Of a stretch of 64,000 nucleotides of DNA, positions 53,446-62,463 are shown one piece after another. A model generated the notes under the pieces. It saw only the letters and a list, made by a program, of their open reading frames with translations, was not told the origin of the DNA and did not search any database. Origin of the DNA: Bacteroidota bacterium (lineage in GTDB: Bacteria; Bacteroidota; Bacteroidia; Flavobacteriales; Crocinitomicaceae); contig JAKQEZ010000252.1 of the NCBI GenBank assembly GCA_029558435.1, forward strand, positions 1 through 64,000, written 5' to 3'. A program made the translations under genes and the position numbers. Positions within the stretch are counted from its first letter, which is position 1; every line of letters starts with the position of its first letter.

Positions 53446-54171
53446 ATGCTAATAAAAAATTTACACCTCGACAAAGTATTGTTTTTAGACATTGAAACAG
53501 CTCCACAAGTTTACCTTCCACAGTATTTAGACGACGAATCAAGAAAATTATTTGGAGACAAAGCACACGTTTCACCCGATGATATTGGTGATTTTGAAGC
53601 CGCTTATGCCAAAAGAGCAAGTATATTTGCTGAGTTTGGGAAAATTATCTGCATTTCTGTTGGGTTTGTAACAGAAACGCGTACTGGGCGACAAATGCGT
53701 TTAAAATCTTTTTACCACGACGACGAAGAAACGTTGTTGTTGCAATTCAAAAAGTTGATTGAAGAACATTACAACACACAGTACCATTTGTTGTGTGGTC
53801 ACAACGCCAAAGAATTTGATTTCCCTTACATCTGCCGACGTATGTTGGTGAATGGAATTGAAATTCCTGCAGTGCTAAATTTGGCAGGTAAAAAACCGTG
53901 GGAAGTAATGCATTTGGATACGATGGAATTGTGGAAGTTTGGAGATTACAAAGCATACACATCATTGGCTTTGCTGTGTCATATTTTTGGAATACCAACA
54001 CCAAAAGATGATATTTCTGGTGCAGATGTGGCACGCGTGTATTACGAAGACAAAGATTTAGAGCGCATCAAAGTGTATTGCGAAAAAGATGTGGTGGCAC
54101 TCATACAACTGTTTTTAAAAATGCAAGGACTTCCTTTGATTGATGAAGGAGAAATTTATCATTCCAATTAA
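53446..54171 (+). CDS. 3'-5' exonuclease, PolB-like (DnaQ superfamily)
   Basis: This 241-residue protein has the DEDD exonuclease motifs: VLFLDIETAPQVY (Exo I, Asp and Glu), LLCGHNAKEFDFPYICRRML (Exo II, Asp) and VYCEKDVVALIQLFLK (Exo III, Asp). It belongs to the stand-alone predicted 3'-5' exonucleases related to the proofreading domain of family B polymerases, without a polymerase domain. Substrate and pathway unknown. It begins about 30 bp after the terminator of the S8 gene and is separated from the next gene by a promoter. Confidence 0.87.
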   Translation: MLIKNLHLDKVLFLDIETAPQVYLPQYLDDESRKLFGDKAHVSPDDIGDFEAAYAKRASIFAEFGKIICISVGFVTETRTGRQMRLKSFYHDDEETLLLQFKKLIEEHYNTQYHLLCGHNAKEFDFPYICRRMLVNGIEIPAVLNLAGKKPWEVMHLDTMELWKFGDYKAYTSLALLCHIFGIPTPKDDISGADVARVYYEDKDLERIKVYCEKDVVALIQLFLKMQGLPLIDEGEIYHSN

Positions 54172-54178
54172 TGTTTTT

Positions 54179-54209
54179 TTTGATTGAATGAATATAAAAT
54201 GTATCTTCG
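54179..54209 (+). promoter_or_regulatory. Promoter of the T9SS-tailed protein gene
   Basis: TTTG at 54179-54182, 19-bp spacer, TATCTTCG at 54202-54209 (one mismatch to TAnnTTTG). Predicted start near 54214, leader about 12 nt. It supports the ATG at 54226 over the in-frame ATG at 54184. Confidence 0.65.
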
Positions 54210-54225
54210 TGTTTTATTTAACTTT

Positions 54226-55308
54226 ATGAAAACAATTGCATTAACTTTATTTTTGGCTGTTAACTTTTACTTTGTAACAGGTCAAATTACCATAGAAGAT
54301 ACCGATTTACCGGTAGCAAAAGATACTTTGGTGTCTAGTCAAGCTGTTAATTTTGCAATTGATTATGCCTCTACAGGTCCCGACTATCAATGGGATTTTT
54401 CTTCCCTTTCGTTTTTAAGTCAAATTACAAGAATATACCAACCACTTTCTGGTGTTCCAATTTTGATTAATATGGCGTATGGACCTTTTGCAGTTACCAA
54501 ATACCGTTCGTCTTATTACATGCCGTATATGGATTTACCGTTGGGACAAATTGCACAAATATTACCCATTAATTTTGATTTAGACGATGTGAATCAATAC
54601 ACTCGAAAAACAACAACGCGCTTAAATTTAGTGGGTTATTCTATTGGTATTAGCGGTCAGGGAGTACCCATGAAATCAGATACTATTGAAACAAAATACG
54701 TGTTGCCCCTCAATTATGGTGATGAATATTTTTCTACAGGATATACCAATTTTGATTTGAGTCAATTTATTGATGCACAATGGATTCAAAAAAGAAAACG
54801 CCATACAGTGGTTGATGGTTGGGGAAAAATCACAACGCCTTATGGAACTTTTGATGTATTGCGTGTTCAACATCGCGTAGAAGAAACAGATACCATTGGT
54901 TATAACGGAACTGTTTTTGGATTAGAAATTCCAGTTGTTTACGAATATGAATGGTTGGCAAAAAACGAAAAAACGCCCATTCTTCGCATTACAACCTCAG
55001 AAATTATGGGAAATGAAACAGTTGTTTCCATTGAATACAAAGATTTGGATTATCTAAGTACAACTACTCCAAAAGCTCCTAATCAATTGGCTATTTATCC
55101 CAACCCTGCTAGCGATGAATTAATTGTTTCTTGGCAAGAAGGAATGAAAAATTGCACCATTCACCAATTGGATGGAACGCTTGTAAAACAATTTTCGTTT
55201 GCCTCTACCACACAATCGATTGCCGTAGATGATTTAACGCCTGGGATGTACCTTATCCAAGTTGAATGCAACGGACAATCAGCAAGAATGCCGTTTGTGA
55301 AGAAATAA
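54226..55308 (+). CDS. Secreted protein with T9SS sorting tail, unknown function
   Basis: I use ATG 54226 (360 residues), with signal peptide MKTIALTLFLAVNFYFVTGQ; the longer frame starts upstream of the promoter. Residues about 30-275 are beta-rich with no family I recognise (TTTRLNLVGYSIGISGQGVP, VVDGWGKITTPYGTFDVLRV). Residues about 285-360 form a T9SS sorting domain (LAIYPNPASDELIVSW... then DLTPGMYLIQVE). It is probably a surface or secreted protein. The promoter of rnpB begins within its last codons. Confidence 0.8.
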   Translation: MKTIALTLFLAVNFYFVTGQITIEDTDLPVAKDTLVSSQAVNFAIDYASTGPDYQWDFSSLSFLSQITRIYQPLSGVPILINMAYGPFAVTKYRSSYYMPYMDLPLGQIAQILPINFDLDDVNQYTRKTTTRLNLVGYSIGISGQGVPMKSDTIETKYVLPLNYGDEYFSTGYTNFDLSQFIDAQWIQKRKRHTVVDGWGKITTPYGTFDVLRVQHRVEETDTIGYNGTVFGLEIPVVYEYEWLAKNEKTPILRITTSEIMGNETVVSIEYKDLDYLSTTTPKAPNQLAIYPNPASDELIVSWQEGMKNCTIHQLDGTLVKQFSFASTTQSIAVDDLTPGMYLIQVECNGQSARMPFVKK

Positions 55309-55321
55309 TTTTATAATTTTG
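55294..55321 (+). promoter_or_regulatory. Promoter of RNase P RNA
   Basis: TTTG at 55294-55297 lies inside the preceding coding sequence, and TAATTTTG at 55314-55321 follows with a 16-bp spacer. Transcription is expected at about 55326, exactly where the RNA's closing helix begins. Confidence 0.7.
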
Positions 55322-55325
55322 TAAC

Positions 55326-55701
55326 AGGCAAATCGGTTTATCGCTGTTTCGAGCAATCGAAAAAGAGGAAAGTCCGGGCAACATAGAGTAGCGTACTTCC
55401 TAACGGGAAGGTGTCGATTTTTTCGGCAACAGAAAGTGCAGCAGAAAATAGGTAGCCCTTCGGGGTCATAGTGAAAAGGTGAGGTAAGAGCTCACCGTGC
55501 AAGCAGTGATGTTTTGTAGCTAGGTAAACCTTACGCGTTGAAAGACCATGTAAACTGGGGATGTTTTGTAGCAATATAAAATGAAAGGGTTACTCGCCCA
55601 ACTCAGAGGGTAGGTTGATAGATCGTACAAGTGATTGTGCGGCTAGATAAATGATAAACGTTCTAGTTTTAGAATACAGAACCCGGCTTATAGATTTGCC
55701 T
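55326..55701 (+). ncRNA. rnpB: RNase P RNA (bacterial class A)
   Basis: Conserved core sequences are present: GAGGAAAGTCCGGGCAACA (from 55366) and ACAGAACCCGGCTTATAG near the 3' end. The 5' AGGCAAATC (55326-55334) pairs perfectly with 3' GATTTGCCT (55693-55701) as helix P1, which sets both ends at about 376 nt. The element AGAGGGTAGG (from about 55605) is also typical of the core. A T run from 55701 serves as terminator. RNase P removes the 5' leader of tRNA precursors. Confidence 0.97.
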
Positions 55702-55760
55702 TTTTTTCTTTCTTTTGACAATTCTTAACAAAGAGTTTTCCATTTCCAATTGATATTGAT

Positions 55761-55768
55761 TATTTTTG
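55761..55768 (+). promoter_or_regulatory. -7 promoter box of the small membrane protein/PstS operon
   Basis: TATTTTTG, a perfect -7 box. The TTG inside it had been a possible start codon; transcription from here makes the GTG at 55784 the better start, with a leader of about 11 nt. Confidence 0.5.
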
Positions 55769-55783
55769 AAGAAATATTTTAAA

Positions 55784-56005
55784 GTGAACGCAAGAATTAT
55801 CAATTACCTAATCTCAGCATTTGTTATCGTAATTTGCTTGGTTTGGTGCTTTTTTCTTCTTTTTAAGGAGGAGTTTTTAATGAATTTATCCAATTTTCAA
55901 CGTAAATCTTTCATTGTTTTATTGTTGTTGTATGCACTTTTTCGCTCATATCGCGTTTACAACCTATATAAAGCCGATAAAAATTCTAAAGAATCTGAAA
56001 ATTAA
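55784..56005 (+). CDS. Small two-helix membrane protein, unknown
   Basis: This 73-residue protein reads from GTG 55784. Two hydrophobic segments (YLISAFVIVICLVWCFFLLF and SFIVLLLLYALF) are joined by a short charged loop, followed by a polar tail. No family is recognised. It sits 5 bp before the PstS-like lipoprotein gene on the same strand. In many Bacteroidota the corresponding place holds ExbB/ExbD/TonB-type genes; this small protein is not one of them. Confidence 0.65.
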   Translation: MNARIINYLISAFVIVICLVWCFFLLFKEEFLMNLSNFQRKSFIVLLLLYALFRSYRVYNLYKADKNSKESEN

Positions 56006-56010
56006 TCGAT

Positions 56011-56931
56011 ATGAAACAAGTAATTTTATTTTTCTCCGTCCTTATTGCATTATCATCGTGCAAAAACAGCATGCAAGGAAAAAACACCAACAGCTCTGGA
56101 GATATTGTTGTATATCTTGAAGAATCGTTTAAGCCTTTGTTTGAAACCAGTATTTATACCTTCGAAGGGCAATATCCGTTGGCAAACATTCTTCCGCAAT
56201 ATGTTAATGAAACAGCAGCAATTGATGCTTTTATGAACAGAAAAACATCTACAATCTGCATTACGCGCGATTTTACTAAAGAAGAAAAAGACGCTCTGCG
56301 CAAACAAAATAACATTGAGGTTAGAAGTACCAAAATGGCAATTGATGCCTTGGCATTGGTGGTGCATCCAGAAAATGCCGATACATTGATGACTGTTGAC
56401 CGATTGAAAAACATTCTTCAGGGAAAAGATTCGTTGTGGACGGGTACCAAAAATGTGATTAATGTTGTCTTTGATAACCCGAATTCTGCCAATTTCTTGT
56501 ACTTGAAAAACTTGGCTCAAGTGGAACAAATGCCTGTCAACGTGTTTGCTGTGAACTCAAACGAGGAGGTTATCAACTATGTAAAATCGCACAAAAATGC
56601 GTTAGGAGTCATTGGTGTGAATTGGATCAGTGATGAAGAAGACCCGCAAGCATTAAAGTTTAGAGATGGATTGAACGTTGTTTCCATTGCAAAATCAGAA
56701 GGTGAGGAGTATTTCAAACCGTATCAAGCATATATTTACGAAGGGTATTACGATAACAAAGCCTATCCTTTAGTGCGCGAAGTGTGGATAATCACCAAAG
56801 CTGGTCGTTCTACTTTAGATGCTGGTTTAGTGAATTTTATGGTGGGAGAAAAAGGACAATTAATTATTCTTAAATCGTCTTTAATTCCTGCAGATATGCA
56901 AGCACGTATGTTGAATATCCGAACAGAATAA
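56011..56931 (+). CDS. PstS-like substrate-binding lipoprotein
   Basis: This 306-residue protein has a lipobox ALSSCKN (Cys17). The body is a phosphate-ABC-type periplasmic binding fold: SGDIVVYLEESFKPLF, an acidic loop with TRDFTKEEKD, TKMAIDALALVVHPENADTL, VDRLKNILQGK and ALGVIGVNWISDE, with YPLVREVWIITK near the end. No permease or PstABC genes are in the window. Stand-alone homologues in Bacteroidota lie next to a TPR protein, as here, and may act as binding receptors of unknown ligand. Ligand cannot be inferred. Confidence 0.8.
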   Translation: MKQVILFFSVLIALSSCKNSMQGKNTNSSGDIVVYLEESFKPLFETSIYTFEGQYPLANILPQYVNETAAIDAFMNRKTSTICITRDFTKEEKDALRKQNNIEVRSTKMAIDALALVVHPENADTLMTVDRLKNILQGKDSLWTGTKNVINVVFDNPNSANFLYLKNLAQVEQMPVNVFAVNSNEEVINYVKSHKNALGVIGVNWISDEEDPQALKFRDGLNVVSIAKSEGEEYFKPYQAYIYEGYYDNKAYPLVREVWIITKAGRSTLDAGLVNFMVGEKGQLIILKSSLIPADMQARMLNIRTE

Positions 56932-57038
56932 GCAAAAAAAATAGTATATTAGCAACCGTTTTAAAATTAACTTTTGCTTTTGGCAAGAATTTTGATTTTT
57001 CAAACTTGAAAAAATAGGTAACTAGAAAATTAAATAAA

Positions 57039-58658
57039 ATGAAGCGAATTACATTATCAGTGTTTTCATTAGTAGCATTAACAGGAATGTCTTTTGGACA
57101 AACTTTGGGTGATGCTATCAAAAAAACAGACAACGAACGTTATGAAGAAGCAGCAAAAGATTTTCGTTCTTTAGCAAAACAACAAGGTATTTCTTTGGGC
57201 GATGTTTATTTCTTTTACGGAGATAATTTTTACCAAGCAGACGATGTTGATTCTGCAAAAATTATTTGGAATAAAGGTGCTGAAGTTGCGCCCGAAAATC
57301 CATTGTCATTAGTTGGAAAAGCAAAAGCAATGTGGGTTTCTGGTGATACAACCAATGCAAGTACACTTTTTCAAACAATTTTAAAGGATACCAAACGTAA
57401 AAACGCAGAAGTTATTCGTCAGATTGCAGCTGTAATGGTAGAGTCTAAAATCAAAAGTTTGAATCAGGCTGTAGGTTTGTTGAATAAAGCAATTGAGTTG
57501 GAGCCGAAAAATCAACGCAACTATTTGTTGATGGGGGATGCGCAAGTGGAAATCAATCCAAGAAACAGTACAGAAGCTATGAAGTATTACAACAAAGCGG
57601 GTGATATCAATAGCAATGCTCGTGTTTTTGTTAGCAAGGCTAAAATTTACCAACGCGCCCAAAACCCTAAATTGGCAGATAGTTTATACAAAGTTGCACA
57701 ATCTATGGAGCCTAACTATGCACCTGCATACCGCGAAAGAGCTGAGTTGAACATGCGTTTTGGACAAACAGACCAATCCATCAGCAACTGGAAAAAATAC
57801 TTAGAATTAAACGATAGTGATCATGCACGTTACCGTTATGCTACATCGTTATTCTTAGGTAAAAAGTACAGTGATGCAATTAAAGAAATTGATTTGTTGC
57901 ATTCAAGAGGATTTAAAAACATGTATGCAGAGCGTATTTTAGCATATTCAATTTACGAAGATAATGCGGCTAACAATGCAGATTCATCAGCTTATGTTGT
58001 TGGTTTGAATGCCTTGAACAATTATTTCAAAATGGCTCCAAAAGATAAAGTTATTGGTTCGGATTACCGTTACGAAGGGTTGTATTACCAAAAATTAAAT
58101 CAACCAGCTAAATATTTTGAGTGCATGCAAAAAGCTGCTGAAATTGATCCTGAAGTTAGAGGAGATATTTATGGTGAATTGGCTGCAACTTATATGAAAG
58201 ATAAAAACTACCAAGGTGCAATTGATATGTTCACTAAAAAAATGGGAAGTGATTCATCTAACTTGACTTTGGCAGAATATTATGAATTAGGTAGAGCATA
58301 TTATTTTGGTCCAAAAGATTATGCAAAAGCAGACCAAGCACATGCAAAAGTGTTGGAGCAAGCACCAACTTATGCGATGAGTTATTTGTGGAGAGCACGT
58401 TCTAATTCATACTTGGATGAAAATAAAACAACATGGGCTGCAAAAACATATTATGATGGGTTTTTAGCAAATTTATCAGACGACCAAATTAAAGGTCAGT
58501 TTAAAAGCATGGCAATTGAAGCTTACAAATATTTGGGCGATTACTATGTAAACTCTGCTGATAAAAACATGGATAAAGCAAAAGAAGTGTGGGGTAAAGT
58601 GCAAGCTTTAGATCCAAACGATGCACAAGCAAAAGGATTCTTTAAGACAGTGCAGTAA
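57039..58658 (+). CDS. Secreted tetratricopeptide-repeat protein
   Basis: This 539-residue protein has a signal peptide ending in GMSFGQ and about ten TPR-like helix pairs. Examples are RNYLLMGDAQVEINPRNSTE, PAYRERAELNMRFGQTDQSI and MSYLWRARSNSYLDE. TPR scaffolds bind partner proteins, here probably in the periplasm. It follows the PstS-like gene by about 107 bp. The recurrent PstS-TPR neighbourhood in Bacteroidota suggests a shared envelope function, not yet defined. A bidirectional terminator follows. Confidence 0.85.
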   Translation: MKRITLSVFSLVALTGMSFGQTLGDAIKKTDNERYEEAAKDFRSLAKQQGISLGDVYFFYGDNFYQADDVDSAKIIWNKGAEVAPENPLSLVGKAKAMWVSGDTTNASTLFQTILKDTKRKNAEVIRQIAAVMVESKIKSLNQAVGLLNKAIELEPKNQRNYLLMGDAQVEINPRNSTEAMKYYNKAGDINSNARVFVSKAKIYQRAQNPKLADSLYKVAQSMEPNYAPAYRERAELNMRFGQTDQSISNWKKYLELNDSDHARYRYATSLFLGKKYSDAIKEIDLLHSRGFKNMYAERILAYSIYEDNAANNADSSAYVVGLNALNNYFKMAPKDKVIGSDYRYEGLYYQKLNQPAKYFECMQKAAEIDPEVRGDIYGELAATYMKDKNYQGAIDMFTKKMGSDSSNLTLAEYYELGRAYYFGPKDYAKADQAHAKVLEQAPTYAMSYLWRARSNSYLDENKTTWAAKTYYDGFLANLSDDQIKGQFKSMAIEAYKYLGDYYVNSADKNMDKAKEVWGKVQALDPNDAQAKGFFKTVQ

Positions 58659-58680
58659 TTCTTTTTAAAATTATTGAGAA

Positions 58681-58712
58681 AGACGAGTTAGTTATTAGCT
58701 CGTCTTTTTTAT
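58681..58712. terminator. Bidirectional terminator between the TPR gene and the DUF4249 gene
   Basis: AGACGAG (58681-58687) pairs with CTCGTCT (58699-58705), followed by T residues and preceded by A residues. Confidence 0.8.
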
Positions 58713-59491
58713 TGTATCACAATTTGTTGCTTCTTGTAGCCATAAGCTGAAAAATAACCCAATGCTTCGTTGGTCCAGTAATAATCTGGGTTTCCTTGAG
58801 CTGCCGTAAATGCCGATGTGTTGGTGGATAATTGATCGTAATAATTAAAAACCGATTGATTGATGCTTTGCAATTCCAGTTCTATTGTATCGCCAATTGC
58901 AAATGCTTCGTATATTTTCAATTCACGGATATTGCCATCGGTGTTTTTATCGTCACCAAATCGGAAATCTCCAAATTTATTGTAGGTTGTATCGTTATAA
59001 GTTTCAATGATTTTAAAACAATTGCCAATTCCTGGAGGGTCTTGAAAACGATAGGTTACCCAATAACCTGCTTCAGAAAACAATGTTTCTTCTTGGTATT
59101 CATAGCTGGCAGGTGTAAAATCCATTGTAGGCATTAACAACGAGGATGCTTCGTAGGCAATGCCTTCGTGTAAAACTTGAATCGTGTAAGTGGCGCCATA
59201 AGTTGGAGCATAGTTGGCTAGTTCATACATTCCGTTGCCAATAAAAGGAACAGAAACCGAAGCTCCATTGCTTGCCTTAATAGAAATTACAGCGTTGTTG
59301 ACTAAATTAGAAGAATAGGCATCAAAATAATTGCCGGTATAGGAAACTTTCACCCTCACCAAACTATCGGTTGCAATGTAGTTGGCTTCAATCACCAATT
59401 TGGGACTAGCTTCGTTTAAATCAACATTTATTTCTTTTTGGCAACCTACAACGATTAAACAAAGAAGTGCGAATAAAACAGTAATTTTCAT
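58709..59491 (-). CDS. DUF4249 lipoprotein, TonB-receptor partner
   Basis: This 260-residue protein has a lipobox LIVVGCQKE (Cys17). It shows the DUF4249 pattern of an N-terminal Ig-like strand set (VNLNEASPKLVIEANYIATD-like start, VRVKVSYTGNYFD) and a C-terminal half with YYWTNEALGYFSAYGYKKQQ. It lies 5 bp after the TonB-dependent receptor gene. That pairing is typical in Bacteroidota, and the lipoprotein is expected to cover or assist the receptor at the outer membrane. Confidence 0.88.
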   Translation of the reverse strand: MKITVLFALLCLIVVGCQKEINVDLNEASPKLVIEANYIATDSLVRVKVSYTGNYFDAYSSNLVNNAVISIKASNGASVSVPFIGNGMYELANYAPTYGATYTIQVLHEGIAYEASSLLMPTMDFTPASYEYQEETLFSEAGYWVTYRFQDPPGIGNCFKIIETYNDTTYNKFGDFRFGDDKNTDGNIRELKIYEAFAIGDTIELELQSINQSVFNYYDQLSTNTSAFTAAQGNPDYYWTNEALGYFSAYGYKKQQIVIQ

Positions 59492-59496
59492 AAGGT

Positions 59497-61824
59497 CTAT
59501 TTTATTTTAAAGTTATAAGTAATGGAAGGAACCAAACGGAAAAGTGAGGTTTGGATAGCCTTTGTTTTTCCCGGATTATCCTTGTCTTCTTCAAATGTTA
59601 TCATGAATGCATTTCTGTGAGCATACACGTTGTAAATAGAAACGTTGAGGTTGTGTTCAAATTTTGGTCGCTCTTTGAAATAAACAGTCAGCCCCAAATC
59701 CAATCGGTGATAATTGGGCATTCTGTAGCCATTGCGCTCGGTGTAGTAGGGCACAACTGCTCCGTTGATTTCATATTTTCCAGATGGAAACGTAACAGCA
59801 TCTCCCGTATAAAAAACAAAGGTGCCAGAAAGTGCAAATTTTTGATTGATGCGGTACATGGCAACAACTGATAAATCATGGATTCTATCCTGACGTGCTG
59901 GAAATTGCTTGCCTTGGTTGATGTCTTTGAATTTACGCAACGAACGCGATAGGGTGTAGCTAATCCAACCGGTAAATTTTCCTTTTTTCTTTTCAAATTG
60001 CAACTCAAAACCATAAGTTTGCCCTTTTCCATACACCAATCCACCTTCAATTTCATTGTTTAAAAACAAACTGGCTCCGTTACGATAGTCAACCTGATTG
60101 CCCAAATGTTTGTAATAAACTTCGGTAGTTAACACCAACATGTTGTCCAAAAAGTTGCGGTAATAACCCATCGCCACCTGATCGGCAATTTGAGGTTTTA
60201 CGTTGTTGGTGCTCGGAACCCAAATATCGGTTGGACTACTAGACGATGAATTGGACAATTGATGTAAAAATTGTGCATTTCTGTTGTAGGCAATTTTCAA
60301 TGAATTTTTTTCAGAAAGAATAAAGCTCATTGATAATCGGGGTTCTAAAAAATGGTGGTATTTGATGGTTTTAAAATCGCCGTATGCTTGCTCGCCCGTT
60401 TTCTTGCCTTTTTCATCGTAGCTATAGGCAATACCTTTTCCCATATAGTCAAAACCCGAATAACGCACACCATACATGATGGATAACCAATTGCCAATTT
60501 TTTGATCGTTTTGAATGTAAACGCCCATTTCTAGTGCATATTGATTGTCAATTTTAAAGTTATTGATGGCCGACATAGTTGATTTCAACTCACCAGGTTT
60601 AAAGGTATGATAAATCACGTTGAACCCAAATTTAAGTGAGTTGCTATTGTTAATGAAGTAATCAAAATCTTGTTTGAGGTTTAAATCTTGAATGGAAGCG
60701 CCAACTTTGAGCTTGCTACCACCCGATGTAATGTCAAACGCATAATTGAAGTTGCTAAAAACAAACGAGGTATTGGAAAACATTTTCTCGGTTACTATTC
60801 TATTCCAGCGTATGGTTCCAGTGCCATTTCCCCACTTGAAGCCAAATTCATCGTTGAACGAAAAATTATCTCTTCCAAAATACCCCGATAAATAAAGACG
60901 ATCTCTACTGGTAATGTTGTAATTAGCCTTTAAATTCAAATCGTAAAAATACAATTTTGTACTTTTGAGCTCAGGTTTACGAGATGCTTTTAGAAACAAA
61001 TCCATATACGTTCTTCGCCCCGAAACAATGAAAGAACCTTTGTTTTTTACAATTGGCCCTTCTACAGTTAGACGTGAGGCAATTAAACCAATTCCGCCCG
61101 AAACATTGAAACGTTTGTTGTTTCCTTCGCGCATTTTAACATCCAAAACAGAAGATGCTCGCCCTCCATATTGAGCTGGAATACCAGATTTATACAACGA
61201 AACATCTTTAATAGCATCCGAATTAAACACCGAGAAAAATCCTAATAAATGCGAAGCATTGTACACCGGAGCTTCGTCCAACAAAACTAAATTTTGATCA
61301 GCCCCACCACCACGCACATAAAATCCTGCGTTACCATCGCCAGCGGCTTTTACTCCAGGGGTTAATTGCAAGGTTTTTACAATGTCTTTCTCGCCAAATA
61401 AAACAGGAATGGTTTCAATATCTTTTGGTGTAAACGTTGTCACTGCCATCCCAGATTTGGTGATATTGTCGTTTTCTTTTACAGCCGTTACTTCTACTTC
61501 TTGGAGATTTTTGATGTCTTTGGAGGGTGTTAACTCAAGGTTGTGCTGCTTGTTTTGTGTCAATTCAATTGTTATTTCTTTTTGGTCGTATCCAGCCATG
61601 CGGTAGATAAATGTGTAGGTTCCCGCTGGAATGGTCAATGAATAAAATCCATAAGCATTTGTTTTTGTGCCCGTGTTGGTTAGTTCTTTTACAACCACCG
61701 TTGCGTCAAAAATATCTTCGCCATTTTCACCGTCTTTTATCGTTCCGCTCAAAGTAAATTTCTGAGCATGGACCAATGAAAGGCAACAAATAGAGAAGCA
61801 AAAAAGAGTTAGTTTAATTTTCAT
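59497..61824 (-). CDS. TonB-dependent outer-membrane receptor with carboxypeptidase-like N-terminal domain
   Basis: This 775-residue protein has a signal peptide (about 1-20) and a CarboxypepD_reg-like domain (about 22-105, GTIKDGENGEDIFDATVVVK). Next is a plug domain (about 125-235, GGGADQNLVLLDEAPVYNAS and SGIPAQYGGRASSVLDVKMR). The remainder is a 22-strand-type barrel ending in PSITYNFKIK, with a terminal basic/hydrophobic strand. It resembles FecA/CirA-like or SusC-short receptors, but there is no SusD gene. Substrate unknown. It is co-transcribed with the DUF4249 gene. Confidence 0.92.
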   Translation of the reverse strand: MKIKLTLFCFSICCLSLVHAQKFTLSGTIKDGENGEDIFDATVVVKELTNTGTKTNAYGFYSLTIPAGTYTFIYRMAGYDQKEITIELTQNKQHNLELTPSKDIKNLQEVEVTAVKENDNITKSGMAVTTFTPKDIETIPVLFGEKDIVKTLQLTPGVKAAGDGNAGFYVRGGGADQNLVLLDEAPVYNASHLLGFFSVFNSDAIKDVSLYKSGIPAQYGGRASSVLDVKMREGNNKRFNVSGGIGLIASRLTVEGPIVKNKGSFIVSGRRTYMDLFLKASRKPELKSTKLYFYDLNLKANYNITSRDRLYLSGYFGRDNFSFNDEFGFKWGNGTGTIRWNRIVTEKMFSNTSFVFSNFNYAFDITSGGSKLKVGASIQDLNLKQDFDYFINNSNSLKFGFNVIYHTFKPGELKSTMSAINNFKIDNQYALEMGVYIQNDQKIGNWLSIMYGVRYSGFDYMGKGIAYSYDEKGKKTGEQAYGDFKTIKYHHFLEPRLSMSFILSEKNSLKIAYNRNAQFLHQLSNSSSSSPTDIWVPSTNNVKPQIADQVAMGYYRNFLDNMLVLTTEVYYKHLGNQVDYRNGASLFLNNEIEGGLVYGKGQTYGFELQFEKKKGKFTGWISYTLSRSLRKFKDINQGKQFPARQDRIHDLSVVAMYRINQKFALSGTFVFYTGDAVTFPSGKYEINGAVVPYYTERNGYRMPNYHRLDLGLTVYFKERPKFEHNLNVSIYNVYAHRNAFMITFEEDKDNPGKTKAIQTSLFRLVPSITYNFKIK

Positions 61825-61834
61825 AAATATTTTT

Positions 61835-62314
61835 CTATTCGTTGTGATGAGGTGGTAGATTTGTAGGCATTTTGGAAACCCTGTCGTGCATTACAATTCC
61901 GCCAGTTACACCAACATTTAATGACGAATTTCCGGGTAGTTTAATAAGGTAATGGCATTTTTCTTTCACAAAATCGGGAAGGCCGCAATCTTCAGAACCC
62001 AATAAGTAAATGGCTCTTTTTGGGTGATTAAATTCGTGCAACCATTCTGCATCATCGGTAAGTTCTACACCAACTAGTCGACAATCGTAGGGAATATTGT
62101 TGAGCAAATCTTCAAACGTATCGTAGTGAAACAAAGGAATGCGCGACCAAGCACGAACAACATCCGAAGCTTGTTTTTTATACCGATTTTCGATGGTAAA
62201 AATGTATTGAGCACCTAAAATGTAGGCACTTCGCCACAAGGTACCAATGTTGTGTGCAGTTTTTCCGCGAAAGATTCCAATGGCATAATAGCCAACATCG
62301 TTTTTGGTTTTCAT
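61835..62314 (-). CDS. TrmH/SpoU-type RNA methyltransferase
   Basis: I use ATG 62312-62314 (159 residues), the in-frame Met directly before the conserved N-terminus (YYAIGIFRGKTAHNIGTLWR). The SPOUT knot motifs are AIYLLGSEDCGLPDFVKEKC and IKLPGNSSLNVGVTGGIVMH. Such enzymes 2'-O-methylate tRNA or rRNA. It is a short, knot-only form like TrmL. It lies 10 bp before the TonB receptor gene, but a functional link is unlikely. Confidence 0.9.
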   Translation of the reverse strand: MKTKNDVGYYAIGIFRGKTAHNIGTLWRSAYILGAQYIFTIENRYKKQASDVVRAWSRIPLFHYDTFEDLLNNIPYDCRLVGVELTDDAEWLHEFNHPKRAIYLLGSEDCGLPDFVKEKCHYLIKLPGNSSLNVGVTGGIVMHDRVSKMPTNLPPHHNE

Positions 62315-62463
62315 TGCAACAAATATAACAACTAATTGAATTTCATAGATGTTTGTAATCATTGCAATCTACCATTTAAACTAAATTTCTAACCATTCAT
62401 AAAAATATAACAACTGTTTGGCTTTTTTCCTATTAGTTTTGAAGTTGAAAAATAGTTTAACAC

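Noticed and set aside
55766..55783. TTG start for the small membrane protein
   Set aside because: The TTG is part of a perfect -7 box, so it would lie upstream of the transcript; GTG 55784 is preferred.
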